A stretch of DNA of 64,000 bases from Metabacillus litoralis (lineage in GTDB: Bacteria > Bacillota > Bacilli > Bacillales > Bacillaceae): contig NZ_VOQF01000005.1 of the NCBI RefSeq assembly GCF_007994985.1, forward strand, positions 496,001 to 560,000, written 5' to 3'. The position numbers were made by a program, and so were the translations under genes. Shown here piece by piece: positions 51,501-60,410 of the stretch (position 1 is its first letter; each line of letters starts with the position of its first letter). The notes below the pieces were generated by a model that was not told the origin of the DNA, made no database searches, and worked only from the letters and a program-made list of their open reading frames with translations.

Positions 51501-54500
51501 TCATTTATGTAGATGGTAAAGAGGTAGCAAGAAACTCTACTTTTAATGTAGAACCTAGAATGCTTTTAGAAACATCAATGAACTATTTAGGAAAGTCTAG
51601 TAAAGATGAGCATCATTTGTTTAATGGTAAATTTGATGAATTTAAGATCTTTAATCATGCACTTTCTGATGAGGAAATTTCAGAGCTAGCACAAGATGAC
51701 GTTACTGAACCACCAGATGAAGAACCATCAACTCCAGAGTTAATCCTTGATTATGACATGAAAGATATTGAAGGTATAACAGTGGAAGATCGTACTGGAA
51801 AGTTTAATGGTACGTTCGTTAATCCTGAAAATGCTGAATTAATCTCAATTGGAAATTCAGGTGTTGTTCAGTTTAAGGGTGGTACAACAGATTCGTATAT
51901 TGAGCTACCAGAGGGTGTATTAGAAACCCTTGAAAGTGTAACCGTTTCCTCTTTAATTAATTGGAACGGAAATGCATCAGCTGAATGGCTATATTCACTT
52001 GGGCAGAACAATAGCAAATATTTATATTTTACGCCTAAATATAATGCTGATAGCAGCATGCGTTTCGGAATAGCAACAGATGGTTGGAGAAATGAAGTAT
52101 CTGCAAAAGCATCAACTTTATCGGCAAATGAATGGAAATTAGTGACAACAGTCTTTAATGGTCAAGAAGATTCACTGAAAGTCTATATTGATGGTGAATT
52201 AATTGCCTCTGGTCAAAATAATGGAATTTCAATAGAAGATATAAAAAATGCAGCTGGAAAAAGTGGTTATATAGGTAAGTCAATGTATAACAATGATCCT
52301 TATTTCGGTGGAATGATAGCCGACTTTGAAATTTATAATGGGGCATTATCAGATACAGAAGTAAGTAATCTGACAAAAGCAGCTGAGGAAGAAATAAAGG
52401 AAATGGAGTCGTATTTATTGGAAGACGCAGCAGCTCAATTAGATTATTCTGACTTCCTTGGTAAAAATGAAAGTAATGAAGAAATTAAAACTGATTTATC
52501 GTTCCCAAATAAGGGTGAAAACGGAACAACCATCACATGGCAATCAAAAAGTGAGAATATCATTACAAACAATGGAAAAGTGAATAGACCTGCTTATGAT
52601 GATGGAAATAAAGCTGTTGTGCTTGTTGCCACTTTATCAGATGGAACAAACTCAGTCACAAAGGAATTTACAGTAACTGTTATCAGAAAACCGATAGATC
52701 TTGAAACAGTTATAGAAGCAGCAAAAGCATTAAACGTTCATAATATCGATGATGTTCGTGGGAATTTAACTTTACCAACAAAAGGTTTAGATAACACAAC
52801 GATCTCATGGAATTCACAGGATCCTAAGATCGTCACAGAAACTGGTGAAGTTAACCGTCCGGTCCATGGTGATGGAGATAAGTTTGTTAAGTTAACAGCA
52901 ACAATTTCTCTAAATAACCAAAAAATTACGAAGTCATTTATGGCGAATGTAAAAGAGCTACCTGAACAAAAAGATTATAAAGGATATGTGTTCAGTTATT
53001 TTACAGGTGAAGGTTATGAAAATGGTGAACAAATTTATTTTGGATTAAGTGAAGGTAATGATCCGCTTCATTGGCAAGAACTGAATAATGGAGATCCAGT
53101 GTTTACTTCAGAATTAGGAGAAAAGGGACTACGAGATCCGTTTATTATTCGTTCCCCTGAAGGAGATAAATTTTATCTAATCGCGACTGACTTAAAGATT
53201 CATGGTAATGGAGATTGGGGTGCAGCCCAGACAACTGGAAGTAGATCAATCATGGTATGGGAATCAACAGATTTAGTTAATTGGTCTAAGCAAAGAATGG
53301 CTGAAGTTGCTCCTCCAGAAGCGGGTAATACGTGGGCTCCAGAAATTTTTTATGATGATTCAATTGGTGAGTATGTGATTTTCTGGGCATCAAAGCTATA
53401 TGAAAATGAAAATGACCGAAATAGTGGTAACAGCTATCAAAGAATGATGTATACAACAACGAGAGATTTTCATACTTTCAGTGAACCTAAAGTGTATATG
53501 GATTATGGTTATTCAATTATTGATACAACCATGATTGAGCATGAAGGAAAAATCTATCGTTTTACAAAAGATGAAAGAGGAACTACTTCCTCATCACCTA
53601 ATGGAAAATTCATTTTCCAAGAGGTAGGGAATTCTGTTCTAGATCCTAACTTCCAATCTATTAAAGAAGGAATTGGGAAAGGAGATATAAGTCGTGGAGA
53701 AGGACCAGCTATTTTTAAATCAAATACTGAAGATAAATGGTATTTATTTATTGATGAGTTTGGTGGAAGAGGTTATGTGCCATTCGAAACAACTGATTTA
53801 GCTTCAGGTGAATGGACGGTTCCAGAAGATTATGATTTACCTTCAAGACCACGACATGGCACCGTTTTACCTGTTACTCAAGAAGAGTACGATGCGTTAT
53901 TAGAAAATGTGCCTGTAGAAATAGAAGAACCGAGTAGCGATAAAAAAGTTACAGGTGTAACGATCCAACAGGAAACGATGAAATTAAATGTTGGTGATGA
54001 AACAAAGCTAGCAGCAACAATTACTCCAGAAAATGCTACAAATAAGGATGTTGTATGGTCAAGCAATGATGAAAACATCGTTGCTGTTGACGAGAATGGC
54101 ACACTTACAGCGAAGCAAAAAGGCACAGTGTTTATAAGTGTAACAACCATTGATGGTGGTTATATGGATGTCATTGAGGTTGCTGTTGAAGAGAAACCAC
54201 CGGGTGATGGAGAAGAACCGCCAGGAAATGGAGAAGAGCCTCCAGGTGATGGAGAGGAACCGCCAGGTGATGGAGAGGAACCGCCAGGTGATGGAGAGGA
54301 ACCGCCAGGTGATGGAGAGGAACCGCCAGGTGATGGAGAGGAACCGCCAGGAGATGGAGAGGAACCGCCAGGTGATGGAGAGGAACCGCCAGGTGATGGA
54401 GAGGAACCGCCAGGTGATGGAGAGGAACCGCCAGGTGATGGAGAGGAACCGCCAGGTGATGGAGAGGAACCGCCAGGAGATGGAGAGGAACCGCCAGGTG

Positions 54501-55138
54501 ATGGAGAGGAACCGCCAGGTGATGGAGAGGAACCGCCAGGTGATGGAGAGGAACCGCCAGGTGATGGAGAGGAACCGCCAGGTGATGGAGAGGAACCGCC
54601 AGGAGATGGAGAGGAACCGCCAGGTGATGGAGAGGAACCGCCAGGTGATGGAGAGGAACCGCCAGGTGATGGAGAGGAACCGCCAGGTGATGGAGAGGAA
54701 CCGCCAGGTGATGGAGAGGAACCGCCAGGTGATGGAGAGGAACCGCCAGGTGATGGAGAGGAACCGCCAGGTGATGGAGAGGAACCGCCAGGAAATGGAG
54801 AAGAGCCTCCAGGTGATGGAGAGGAACCGCCAGGAAATGGAGAAGAGCCACCGGGTGATGGAGAGGAACCGCCAGGGAATGGAGAAGAGCCACCGGGTGA
54901 TGGAGAGGAACCGCCAGGAAATGGAGAAGAGCCACGGGGTGATGGAGAAAAACCACCAGGTAATGAAGATAAGACACCGAGTGATGGTAAACAAACAGGA
55001 AACAAGGAAAAAAATACTCATGACAATGAGTTACCAAGTACGGCTACTAATCTATATAACTATGTGATCTTAGGTATTTTCTTACTAATTGTGGGTGGAT
55101 CCCTACTTGTTGCTAAAAAAAGAAAAATGAAGCATTAA
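48569..55138 (+). CDS. Giant cell-wall-anchored two-module GH43 glycosidase
   Basis: 2189 residues. Signal peptide to about residue 33 (FQPVASA). LamG/jelly-roll domain (about 36-275), bacterial Ig-like repeats (about 285-475), first GH43 five-bladed propeller (about 480-810), LamG (815-1045), LamG (1055-1275), two Ig-like repeats (1285-1465), second GH43 (1468-1775), a Big_2 domain (1790-1875), a stalk of 36 PPGDGEE-type heptads (1877-2128) and the sorting signal LPSTATNLYNY plus hydrophobic helix and KKRKMKH tail (2155-2189). Both GH43 modules keep an Asp/Asp/Glu set: GLRDPF, then TIDTSF with NNEGQT in module 1 and IIDTTM with GEGPAI in module 2. Likely an arabinanase or arabinofuranosidase; exact specificity unknown. 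It lies 40 bp after the transporter genes. Confidence 0.88.
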   Translation: MMRTSKKKYISIFVLSIMLFSTLLGSFQPVASAEEGNTLILHYDMKTFAEDPNGAIKVKDLSDKGLDGTFKNPENGQMVNNSEAGYISFNGGNSNSKSGYIEIPKFNDGTDLLTGVEDVTISSLVNWNNDGQNRWIFGLGKVSSDIENGNSYFFATPRHGIDNSNVAATGISQAGWRNEALIRGKEGLKANSWEVVTVVFSGSTDTLSLYVNGVKVASGSAKGKKLADIIDSTASFSGFIGKSIFQNDPYYKGMIGDFQVHSKAFTDDEVKVLATETASKINEIDQLVIEDAENSLDVANYLTNGDSDKDQIKHTINLPKKGKHDVDLTWKSNNTEVLTNEGVVTRPSADSPDAVVELTATLSYKELTVEKTFSVTVISDFSNQQRAELDAQKLKIVNQNNVKGNMSLPSTGENGSTIKWESSDPAVIKGSLQASENPKLLGWVTRQENDTVVTLTATVTNGTAEMKKNFEVEVKKNPGKKEYDAYFFSYFTGEYEGGEEISFATAEDPLKWRALNNGQSVIQSTMGEKGLRDPFIMRSPEGDKFYMIATDLKMGESTNFDQAQITGSHAIMIWESEDLVNWSEQRMVEVAPKTGGNTWAPEAYYDKKAGEYVVFWASSMKNEETYGDFPNGRPAGQYNVMYYATTRDFHSFSEPKVFIDEGFPTIDTSFIENEGSLYRFTKSEVGYKVYYEKATDIFYDKDGIEENGYQFDPIAGTKNGNRGLIGHGGNNEGQTVFKDIHEDKWYLFLDSWPYHVRWTNDLDDGQQLVNNVLDDSEYALPPGPRHGTVIPITRDEYNALQEKYGMEDQEPSKEPVVHYSFDSIDGATVKDDSGNGHDAQLVGGAEVDSDDTVGHSSGSINLDGTTGYVELPENIIKNLNLKGMTMSSWVKVKDNQTNQRIFDFSSDTGRTANRNTMYLSTQGDSGNLEFATVTPFTEKFSSASATLADNYKYAITAPKLSTTEWHHVAVTIEDFDAVIYVDGKEVARNSTFNVEPRMLLETSMNYLGKSSKDEHHLFNGKFDEFKIFNHALSDEEISELAQDDVTEPPDEEPSTPELILDYDMKDIEGITVEDRTGKFNGTFVNPENAELISIGNSGVVQFKGGTTDSYIELPEGVLETLESVTVSSLINWNGNASAEWLYSLGQNNSKYLYFTPKYNADSSMRFGIATDGWRNEVSAKASTLSANEWKLVTTVFNGQEDSLKVYIDGELIASGQNNGISIEDIKNAAGKSGYIGKSMYNNDPYFGGMIADFEIYNGALSDTEVSNLTKAAEEEIKEMESYLLEDAAAQLDYSDFLGKNESNEEIKTDLSFPNKGENGTTITWQSKSENIITNNGKVNRPAYDDGNKAVVLVATLSDGTNSVTKEFTVTVIRKPIDLETVIEAAKALNVHNIDDVRGNLTLPTKGLDNTTISWNSQDPKIVTETGEVNRPVHGDGDKFVKLTATISLNNQKITKSFMANVKELPEQKDYKGYVFSYFTGEGYENGEQIYFGLSEGNDPLHWQELNNGDPVFTSELGEKGLRDPFIIRSPEGDKFYLIATDLKIHGNGDWGAAQTTGSRSIMVWESTDLVNWSKQRMAEVAPPEAGNTWAPEIFYDDSIGEYVIFWASKLYENENDRNSGNSYQRMMYTTTRDFHTFSEPKVYMDYGYSIIDTTMIEHEGKIYRFTKDERGTTSSSPNGKFIFQEVGNSVLDPNFQSIKEGIGKGDISRGEGPAIFKSNTEDKWYLFIDEFGGRGYVPFETTDLASGEWTVPEDYDLPSRPRHGTVLPVTQEEYDALLENVPVEIEEPSSDKKVTGVTIQQETMKLNVGDETKLAATITPENATNKDVVWSSNDENIVAVDENGTLTAKQKGTVFISVTTIDGGYMDVIEVAVEEKPPGDGEEPPGNGEEPPGDGEEPPGDGEEPPGDGEEPPGDGEEPPGDGEEPPGDGEEPPGDGEEPPGDGEEPPGDGEEPPGDGEEPPGDGEEPPGDGEEPPGDGEEPPGDGEEPPGDGEEPPGDGEEPPGDGEEPPGDGEEPPGDGEEPPGDGEEPPGDGEEPPGDGEEPPGDGEEPPGDGEEPPGDGEEPPGDGEEPPGNGEEPPGDGEEPPGNGEEPPGDGEEPPGNGEEPPGDGEEPPGNGEEPRGDGEKPPGNEDKTPSDGKQTGNKEKNTHDNELPSTATNLYNYVILGIFLLIVGGSLLVAKKRKMKH
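54197..54952 (+). repeat. 36 tandem 21-bp repeats encoding PPGDGEE
   Basis: 756 bp in exact 21-bp phase (CCGCCAGGTGATGGAGAGGAA type), 36 full units plus a diverged 37th. The variant codon in CCAGGAGAT recurs at units starting 54344, 54470 and 54596, i.e. every 126 bp, so blocks of six units were amplified together. The last units alternate GAT and AAT. All six frames are open here because no unit contains a stop in any frame. Confidence 0.95.
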
Positions 55139-55145
55139 AGAAGAA

Positions 55146-55187
55146 CTGGCCTTCAAAGCTAGTGAAAGCTTTGAAGGCCAGATTTTT
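55146..55187 (+). terminator. Terminator after the giant GH43 gene
   Basis: CTGGCCTTCAAAGCT and AGCTTTGAAGGCCAG pair perfectly around six bases, followed by ATTTTT. Confidence 0.88.
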
Positions 55188-55232
55188 GGATGACTAAAAC
55201 AAACTAATCAAATAAATATAGAGGAGAAAACG

Positions 55233-58058
55233 ATGAAAAAACAAAGAAAAAGAAAATTTCTACCATTGATTACAAGCTTAGTTATGGTATGTGCTGTATT
55301 ACCTGGAACAACAACCATTACAAAGGTAAATGCAGCATCAAATGCCGAAAAGATTTTAGACTATGATATGAGTAACATCAACGGTACAACTGTTGTTGAT
55401 AGTGCAGGTCAATTCGACGGCACTCTTGTGAATCCTGATGGTGTTGATTTAATTACAAATGAAGATACAAAAGTCGTTAATTTTGAAGGTGGAGACACAG
55501 CATCATATATTGAAATTCCTAATGGTGTATTAGATGGATTAGATAGTGTCACTGTATCCTCTTTAGTGAATTGGGAAGGCTCTGGTGGTGCTCAATGGTT
55601 ATATGGTTTAGGGCAAGATGATACACATTATGTGTACTATACGCCATCTTATATTGGTGGAGCTACAGATCGCCTCGGAATCGCAACAGACGCATGGAGA
55701 AATGAAACATTTGCAGCATCTCCTAAATTACCTGCGACAGAATGGAAATTAGTAACAACTGTTATAAATGGTGCAGAGGAAAAATTAGAAACCTATATAG
55801 ATGGAAAGCTTGTTGCAACAGGTTCAACAAACGGTTTTACATTGGATGATATAAAAAATACAGAAGGAATTAGTGGATTTATTGCAAAATCATTTTATGC
55901 ACCTGATCCTTATTTTGGTGGAATGGTTGCAGATTTTGAAATCTTCGGAGGAGCTTTAACTGCACAGGATGTAAGCGTTTTATATTCTGAAGCGGAAAAG
56001 AAGATTGACGCGATTGGCGGTTTAGATGGGTACTTTGTAAATTTTGCGATAAATCAACTTGATGCAAGTTCTTTTCTAAAGTACAACGAAAATGAAAGTG
56101 GAATTATAACAGATTTACAATTACCTGAAAAAGGTGCATATGAAACGACGATTACTTGGCAATCGAATAATCAAGACATCATTAGCAATGAGGGAAAAGT
56201 AACAAGACCTTTGTATAGTGAAGGAGATCAAACTGTTGTGTTAACAGCAACTGTAACTGATGGAAAAACATTACAAACAAAGGAGTTTACATTAAAAGTT
56301 TTAAAAGGACTTGAAGAATCAGTGGCATTACAAGAAGATGCTGATGCTTTAAAGATTCACCATGCAAGCGATGTTCGAGGAAACCTACCTTTACCTAATA
56401 AAGGTGAAAATGGCTCAACAATTTCATGGGAAACAAGTGATTCTAATGTTGTGACAACAACAGGAGAAGTGAATAGACCTGAACATGGTAAAGGTGATGT
56501 AACAGTGGAGCTAAAAGCAACACTTAGTCTTAATGGACAATCTGTTGTGAAGAACTTTACTGTTTCTGTTACAGAAATGCCAGTGAAGGATGAAGATTAT
56601 GCAGCATATTTAATGACTTATTTTAATGGAGAAGCGTATGCAGATGGAGAACAGGTTCGTTTTGCATTAAGTGATGGTAATGATGTAACAGAGTGGAATG
56701 AAATAAATAATGGTGATCCTGTTCTTACTAGTAATTTAGGTGAGAAAGGTTTAAGAGATCCTTCGATTATCAGATCACCTGAAGGAGACAAGTTCTATTT
56801 ACTTGCAACAGATTTAAAAGTTTATGGAACAAATGGAAATTGGGGGAGAACAGTGAGAGAAGGTAGTAATTCTCTCATGATTTGGGAATCTACAGATTTA
56901 GTTAATTGGTCTGAACAAAGAATGGTTGAAATTACTTCACCAGAAACAGGAAATACATGGGCACCAGAGGTTTATTATGACGATTCTACAGGTGAGTATA
57001 TCGTTTACTGGTCTTCATTTGTTTATGATAGTGTAGCTGATCGCTATGGAAATGGAGCAAGTCACAACCGAATCATGTACGCAAAAACACGAGACTTCTA
57101 CACATTTACTGAACCAGAAACATTATTAGATTTAGGTCATGACATTTTAGACACCGTTGCTATTGATTATAAAGACAAAGTCTACCGTATTACGAAAGGA
57201 ACGTATTATACAGAAAAAGAGTTAGCCGGAGAAGAAATTAGAGAACATGTTTTTCAAGAAGTTGGTGATTCATTCTTTGGAGATTTTGAATTAACAAAAG
57301 AAGGAATTGGTATGGATGTTCTTGATCATGGTGAGGGAGCAGAAATTTTCCAATCCAATACAGATGAAGATAAATTCTACCTGTTAATTGACGAATATGG
57401 AAATGGGAGAGGCTATACACTTTTTGAAACAAATGATATCGCATCAGCAGATTGGAAGCTTTCAGAGGATATTAATTTGCCAGATCGACCTAGACATGGT
57501 GATGTTCTTTCACTAACAAAAAAGGAATTTGAGCGATTGAAAATTAATATTCCAGGTGTTGGTGTTGAAGTAATCGAGCCAGGGGATGGAGAAGAACCAC
57601 CGACTGATGGAGAAGAACCACCGACTGATGGAGAAGAACCACCGACTGATGGAGAAGAACCACCGACTGATGGAGAAGAACCACCGACTGATGGGGAAGA
57701 GCCACCAACAGATGGAGAAGAACCACCGACAAATGGTGAAGAGCCACCAACAGATGGGGAAGAACCACCGACTGATGGAGAGGAACCACCAACAGATGGA
57801 GAAGAGCCGCCAACAGACGGTGAAGAACCGCCAACAGATGGAGAGGAACCACCGACAGATGGTGAAGAACCGCCAACAGACGGAGTGGAGAAACCAAGTA
57901 ATGGTGAAGAATCACCAAGTAAGGAAGAGAAACCACAATCAGGAAATCTATTACCAGCAACAGCAACATCACTATATAACTATTTAGTTATCGGACTAGT
58001 GTTATTAGTAATTGGAGGATTCACTGCCTTTAGAGCAAGAAGAAAGTTGAACTTGTAG
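55233..58058 (+). CDS. Cell-wall-anchored GH43 glycosidase with PPTDGEE stalk
   Basis: 941 residues. Signal peptide to about residue 34 (KVNAAS). LamG domain (about 40-255), two Ig-like repeats (about 265-450), GH43 propeller (about 455-765) with GLRDPS, ILDTVA and HGEGAE in the Asp/Asp/Glu positions and NTWAPEVYYDD, a stalk of 14 PPTDGEE-type heptads (about 789-886) and the sorting signal LPATATSLYNY with helix and RARRKLNL tail. It is a single-module counterpart of the second half of the giant protein, with the same domain order, and probably arose by duplication. AGAGGAGAAAACG precedes the ATG. It lies 94 bp downstream of the giant gene, behind a terminator that may leak. Confidence 0.88.
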   Translation: MKKQRKRKFLPLITSLVMVCAVLPGTTTITKVNAASNAEKILDYDMSNINGTTVVDSAGQFDGTLVNPDGVDLITNEDTKVVNFEGGDTASYIEIPNGVLDGLDSVTVSSLVNWEGSGGAQWLYGLGQDDTHYVYYTPSYIGGATDRLGIATDAWRNETFAASPKLPATEWKLVTTVINGAEEKLETYIDGKLVATGSTNGFTLDDIKNTEGISGFIAKSFYAPDPYFGGMVADFEIFGGALTAQDVSVLYSEAEKKIDAIGGLDGYFVNFAINQLDASSFLKYNENESGIITDLQLPEKGAYETTITWQSNNQDIISNEGKVTRPLYSEGDQTVVLTATVTDGKTLQTKEFTLKVLKGLEESVALQEDADALKIHHASDVRGNLPLPNKGENGSTISWETSDSNVVTTTGEVNRPEHGKGDVTVELKATLSLNGQSVVKNFTVSVTEMPVKDEDYAAYLMTYFNGEAYADGEQVRFALSDGNDVTEWNEINNGDPVLTSNLGEKGLRDPSIIRSPEGDKFYLLATDLKVYGTNGNWGRTVREGSNSLMIWESTDLVNWSEQRMVEITSPETGNTWAPEVYYDDSTGEYIVYWSSFVYDSVADRYGNGASHNRIMYAKTRDFYTFTEPETLLDLGHDILDTVAIDYKDKVYRITKGTYYTEKELAGEEIREHVFQEVGDSFFGDFELTKEGIGMDVLDHGEGAEIFQSNTDEDKFYLLIDEYGNGRGYTLFETNDIASADWKLSEDINLPDRPRHGDVLSLTKKEFERLKINIPGVGVEVIEPGDGEEPPTDGEEPPTDGEEPPTDGEEPPTDGEEPPTDGEEPPTDGEEPPTNGEEPPTDGEEPPTDGEEPPTDGEEPPTDGEEPPTDGEEPPTDGEEPPTDGVEKPSNGEESPSKEEKPQSGNLLPATATSLYNYLVIGLVLLVIGGFTAFRARRKLNL
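57597..57890 (+). repeat. 14 tandem 21-bp repeats encoding PPTDGEE
   Basis: CCACCGACTGATGGAGAAGAA-type units in exact 21-bp phase, the last reading PPTDGVE and one PPTNGEE. Codon variation is greater than in the PPGDGEE array. Confidence 0.93.
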
Positions 58059-58066
58059 ATTACTAT

Positions 58067-58105
58067 GGGGAGCTGACTCAATAGATTTGTAATAGTCAGT
58101 TCCCC
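58067..58105 (+). terminator. Hairpin between the second and third GH43 genes
   Basis: GGGGAGCTGACT and AGTCAGTTCCCC pair with one wobble across 15 bases. No T-run, so more likely a message-stabilising or partial-termination element. Confidence 0.45.
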
Positions 58106-58169
58106 TCTAGTTAATAAAGATTTAAAAAGTAAAAGTAAGAGAAACGACATTAAATGTGGGAGGAAAACC

Positions 58170-60374
58170 ATGAAAAAAACAATCATAATGCTTCTCATGG
58201 TGTTATTAATGATCGGATCGTTCGTTCCAATTTCTAAAGCGGACAATCCTGTTATTAAGGATCAATTTAGTGCTGATCCAGCAGCAATTGTACATGATGG
58301 GAAAGCTTATCTGTATACAGGTCATGATGAAGCGGCTACTAATGGAGATTTCTTTGTGTTGAAAAAATGGAGTATCTATTCTTCTAGTGATCTATCAAAT
58401 TGGAAGCTAGAAGGATATATGCCACGTACAGAATTTGAGTGGGCAACAGGTGATTCTGCTTGGGCTTCACAAGCAATTGAAAGAGACGGTAAATTTTATT
58501 GGTATGTAACAGTTGATAATAGTGACCAAAATGCACCAGGTTTTGCACTCGGAGTGGCTGTATCTGATAACCCAGCAGGTGGATTTAAAGATGCGATAGG
58601 TGGTCCACTTGTTATTAGTACGGATACTGAAAACCCAGAAAATATGGGATCAGATTCTTGGGATGATATTGATCCAACAGTGTATATCGATGATGATGGT
58701 CAAGCCTATTTATATTGGGGAAATACTCATCTTTATTATGCAAAATTAAAAGAAAATATGATTGAGCTTGATGGTGATATCCACAAGGTAGATATTGAGA
58801 ATATGCCTGGTACGTTTACTGAAGCACCTTTTCTTCATAAATATGATGGAAAGTATTATTTAACATATGCAATGAATTATCCAGAAGAGTTAGTTTATGC
58901 AATGAGTGATAGCCCAACAGGTCCATGGGAGTATAAAGGAAAGCTTATGGATACGCTTGATAGCAGTGGAACAAGTCATCAAGCTGTTTTAGAGTTTGAA
59001 GATGAATGGTACTTCATTTATCATACGGCAGCTCTTCCTACTGGTGGAAATTATCGTAGATCAGTAGCAATTGAGAAATTGAATTACAACCATGATGGCA
59101 CAATTCAAAAGATCACTCCTACGGCATCTGGAATTAGTGATTCTAGTTTTTCTTTGAAGTCATATCACGATCAAAACAGATATGTTCGTCATTTAAATGG
59201 TGCGCTTAGAGTTGATCCTGTTGATAAAAACAGCTTAGATTCTAGATGGCATACTGTAGAAGGTCTAGCAAATGATGCAGAGGACTTTATTTCCTTTCAA
59301 TCAGAGAATAAGCCAGGCTTTTATTTAGTAAGAAATGGCTCAAATATAGAACTGAAAAAACATGATGGAACAGATAGCTTTAAAGAAGCAGCAACGTTTA
59401 AAAAGGTTCCAGGATTAGCAGATAAGAACTGGGTATCTTTCCAAACTCTCAATGATGAAGATTTATATTTATATCAACGAGATAATTTTACATTTGGTGT
59501 AAATACAGTTGATTCAGCTGAACAAAATGGTCGAGCTACATTTGAATTATCTGAAGCAGATGTTACAGAAGTTGTGTTGAACAAGACTTCACTAACATTA
59601 GAAGAAGGAACATCATCTACTATCCATGCAAAAGTAACACCTAACACAGCTCTTAATAAAAAAGTATCCTTTTATTCTAGTAATTCAGATGTTGCGACAA
59701 TCTCTGAATCTACTTATGACGCTAAAACAGGTGAAACGTCAATCACTCTAAAGGGAAAAACAGCGGGATCAACAGAGATTATTGCTGTGTCAGAGGATGG
59801 TAACTACTCTGCAAAAACAACTGTTGAGGTCAAAAAGCATGAAGAAAATCCGATTGAGATTAAGGATGTTGTGATATCTAGCCATTCAAAATCAAAAGAA
59901 ATCAATATTGAAGGAATTCTGAAAAATCAATCTGGAAGAGACGTTACGGTGAAAGTAGAAGATCCAAACGGGAATTTCGCATATCTAGATCAAACAACTA
60001 CGAATGCTCATGGCAGCTTTGCTTTTGATTTTAAACTAAATGATGAGGTAAATGGAGTATTTCAGGTGAGTATCGGTGCTGCTGATTTGGAAAAATTGTA
60101 TAAATCTAGCTTTACCTATACAGTAGGTGCTCCAGATTCAGGAGGTAAAGATGGTCCTGGTAAGGGTAATGGTGATTCTCCTAATAAGGATAAAGAAAAT
60201 CCAGGTGATAAAGCTGAATCGCCAACTGATAAAAATGATGATTCAAAGAACAAAGATGGAAAAGGTCTTCCTAGTACTGCTACTAGCATGTTTAACTATC
60301 TAGTTATTGGTGCTCTTTTAATAGTAGGTGGAGTATTTACGATTTTTATGAGAAAGAGAAAAATACAAGAATAA
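58170..60374 (+). CDS. Cell-wall-anchored GH43 arabinofuranosidase-like protein with CBM42-like domain
   Basis: 734 residues. Signal peptide to about residue 25 (PISKA). GH43 propeller (about 28-315) with base Asp in SADPAAIVHDG, modulator Asp in DDIDPTVYIDDDG and acid Glu in FTEAPFLHKYDG. Then a beta-trefoil resembling AbfB/CBM42 (about 328-465: FSLKSYHDQNRYVRHLNGAL, GFYLVRNGSNIELKKHDGTD and LYLYQRDN), which in known proteins binds arabinofuranose. A Big_2 domain (about 470-555), another beta-rich domain (565-655), a Lys/Asp/Gly/Pro-rich linker and sorting signal LPSTATSMFNY with helix and RKRKIQE tail complete it. GGGAGGAAAACC precedes the ATG. The best evidence for an arabinose-containing substrate. 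Confidence 0.87.
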   Translation: MKKTIIMLLMVLLMIGSFVPISKADNPVIKDQFSADPAAIVHDGKAYLYTGHDEAATNGDFFVLKKWSIYSSSDLSNWKLEGYMPRTEFEWATGDSAWASQAIERDGKFYWYVTVDNSDQNAPGFALGVAVSDNPAGGFKDAIGGPLVISTDTENPENMGSDSWDDIDPTVYIDDDGQAYLYWGNTHLYYAKLKENMIELDGDIHKVDIENMPGTFTEAPFLHKYDGKYYLTYAMNYPEELVYAMSDSPTGPWEYKGKLMDTLDSSGTSHQAVLEFEDEWYFIYHTAALPTGGNYRRSVAIEKLNYNHDGTIQKITPTASGISDSSFSLKSYHDQNRYVRHLNGALRVDPVDKNSLDSRWHTVEGLANDAEDFISFQSENKPGFYLVRNGSNIELKKHDGTDSFKEAATFKKVPGLADKNWVSFQTLNDEDLYLYQRDNFTFGVNTVDSAEQNGRATFELSEADVTEVVLNKTSLTLEEGTSSTIHAKVTPNTALNKKVSFYSSNSDVATISESTYDAKTGETSITLKGKTAGSTEIIAVSEDGNYSAKTTVEVKKHEENPIEIKDVVISSHSKSKEINIEGILKNQSGRDVTVKVEDPNGNFAYLDQTTTNAHGSFAFDFKLNDEVNGVFQVSIGAADLEKLYKSSFTYTVGAPDSGGKDGPGKGNGDSPNKDKENPGDKAESPTDKNDDSKNKDGKGLPSTATSMFNYLVIGALLIVGGVFTIFMRKRKIQE

Positions 60375-60410
60375 TAGAATTGAGAAGTAGAAAGTGAGGG
60401 AGGATATAGT

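Noticed and set aside
54059-55067. Long open frames on both strands across the PPGDGEE region, encoding e.g. Met-Glu-Arg-Asn-Arg-Gln or Ser-Ile-Thr-Trp-Arg-Phe repeats
   Set aside because: The 21-bp repeat has no stop in any frame, so all frames are open. Only the frame continuous with the signal peptide, GH43 modules and sorting signal is a gene.
57544-57987. Overlapping frames across the PPTDGEE array
   Set aside because: Same repeat artefact, inside the second GH43 gene.
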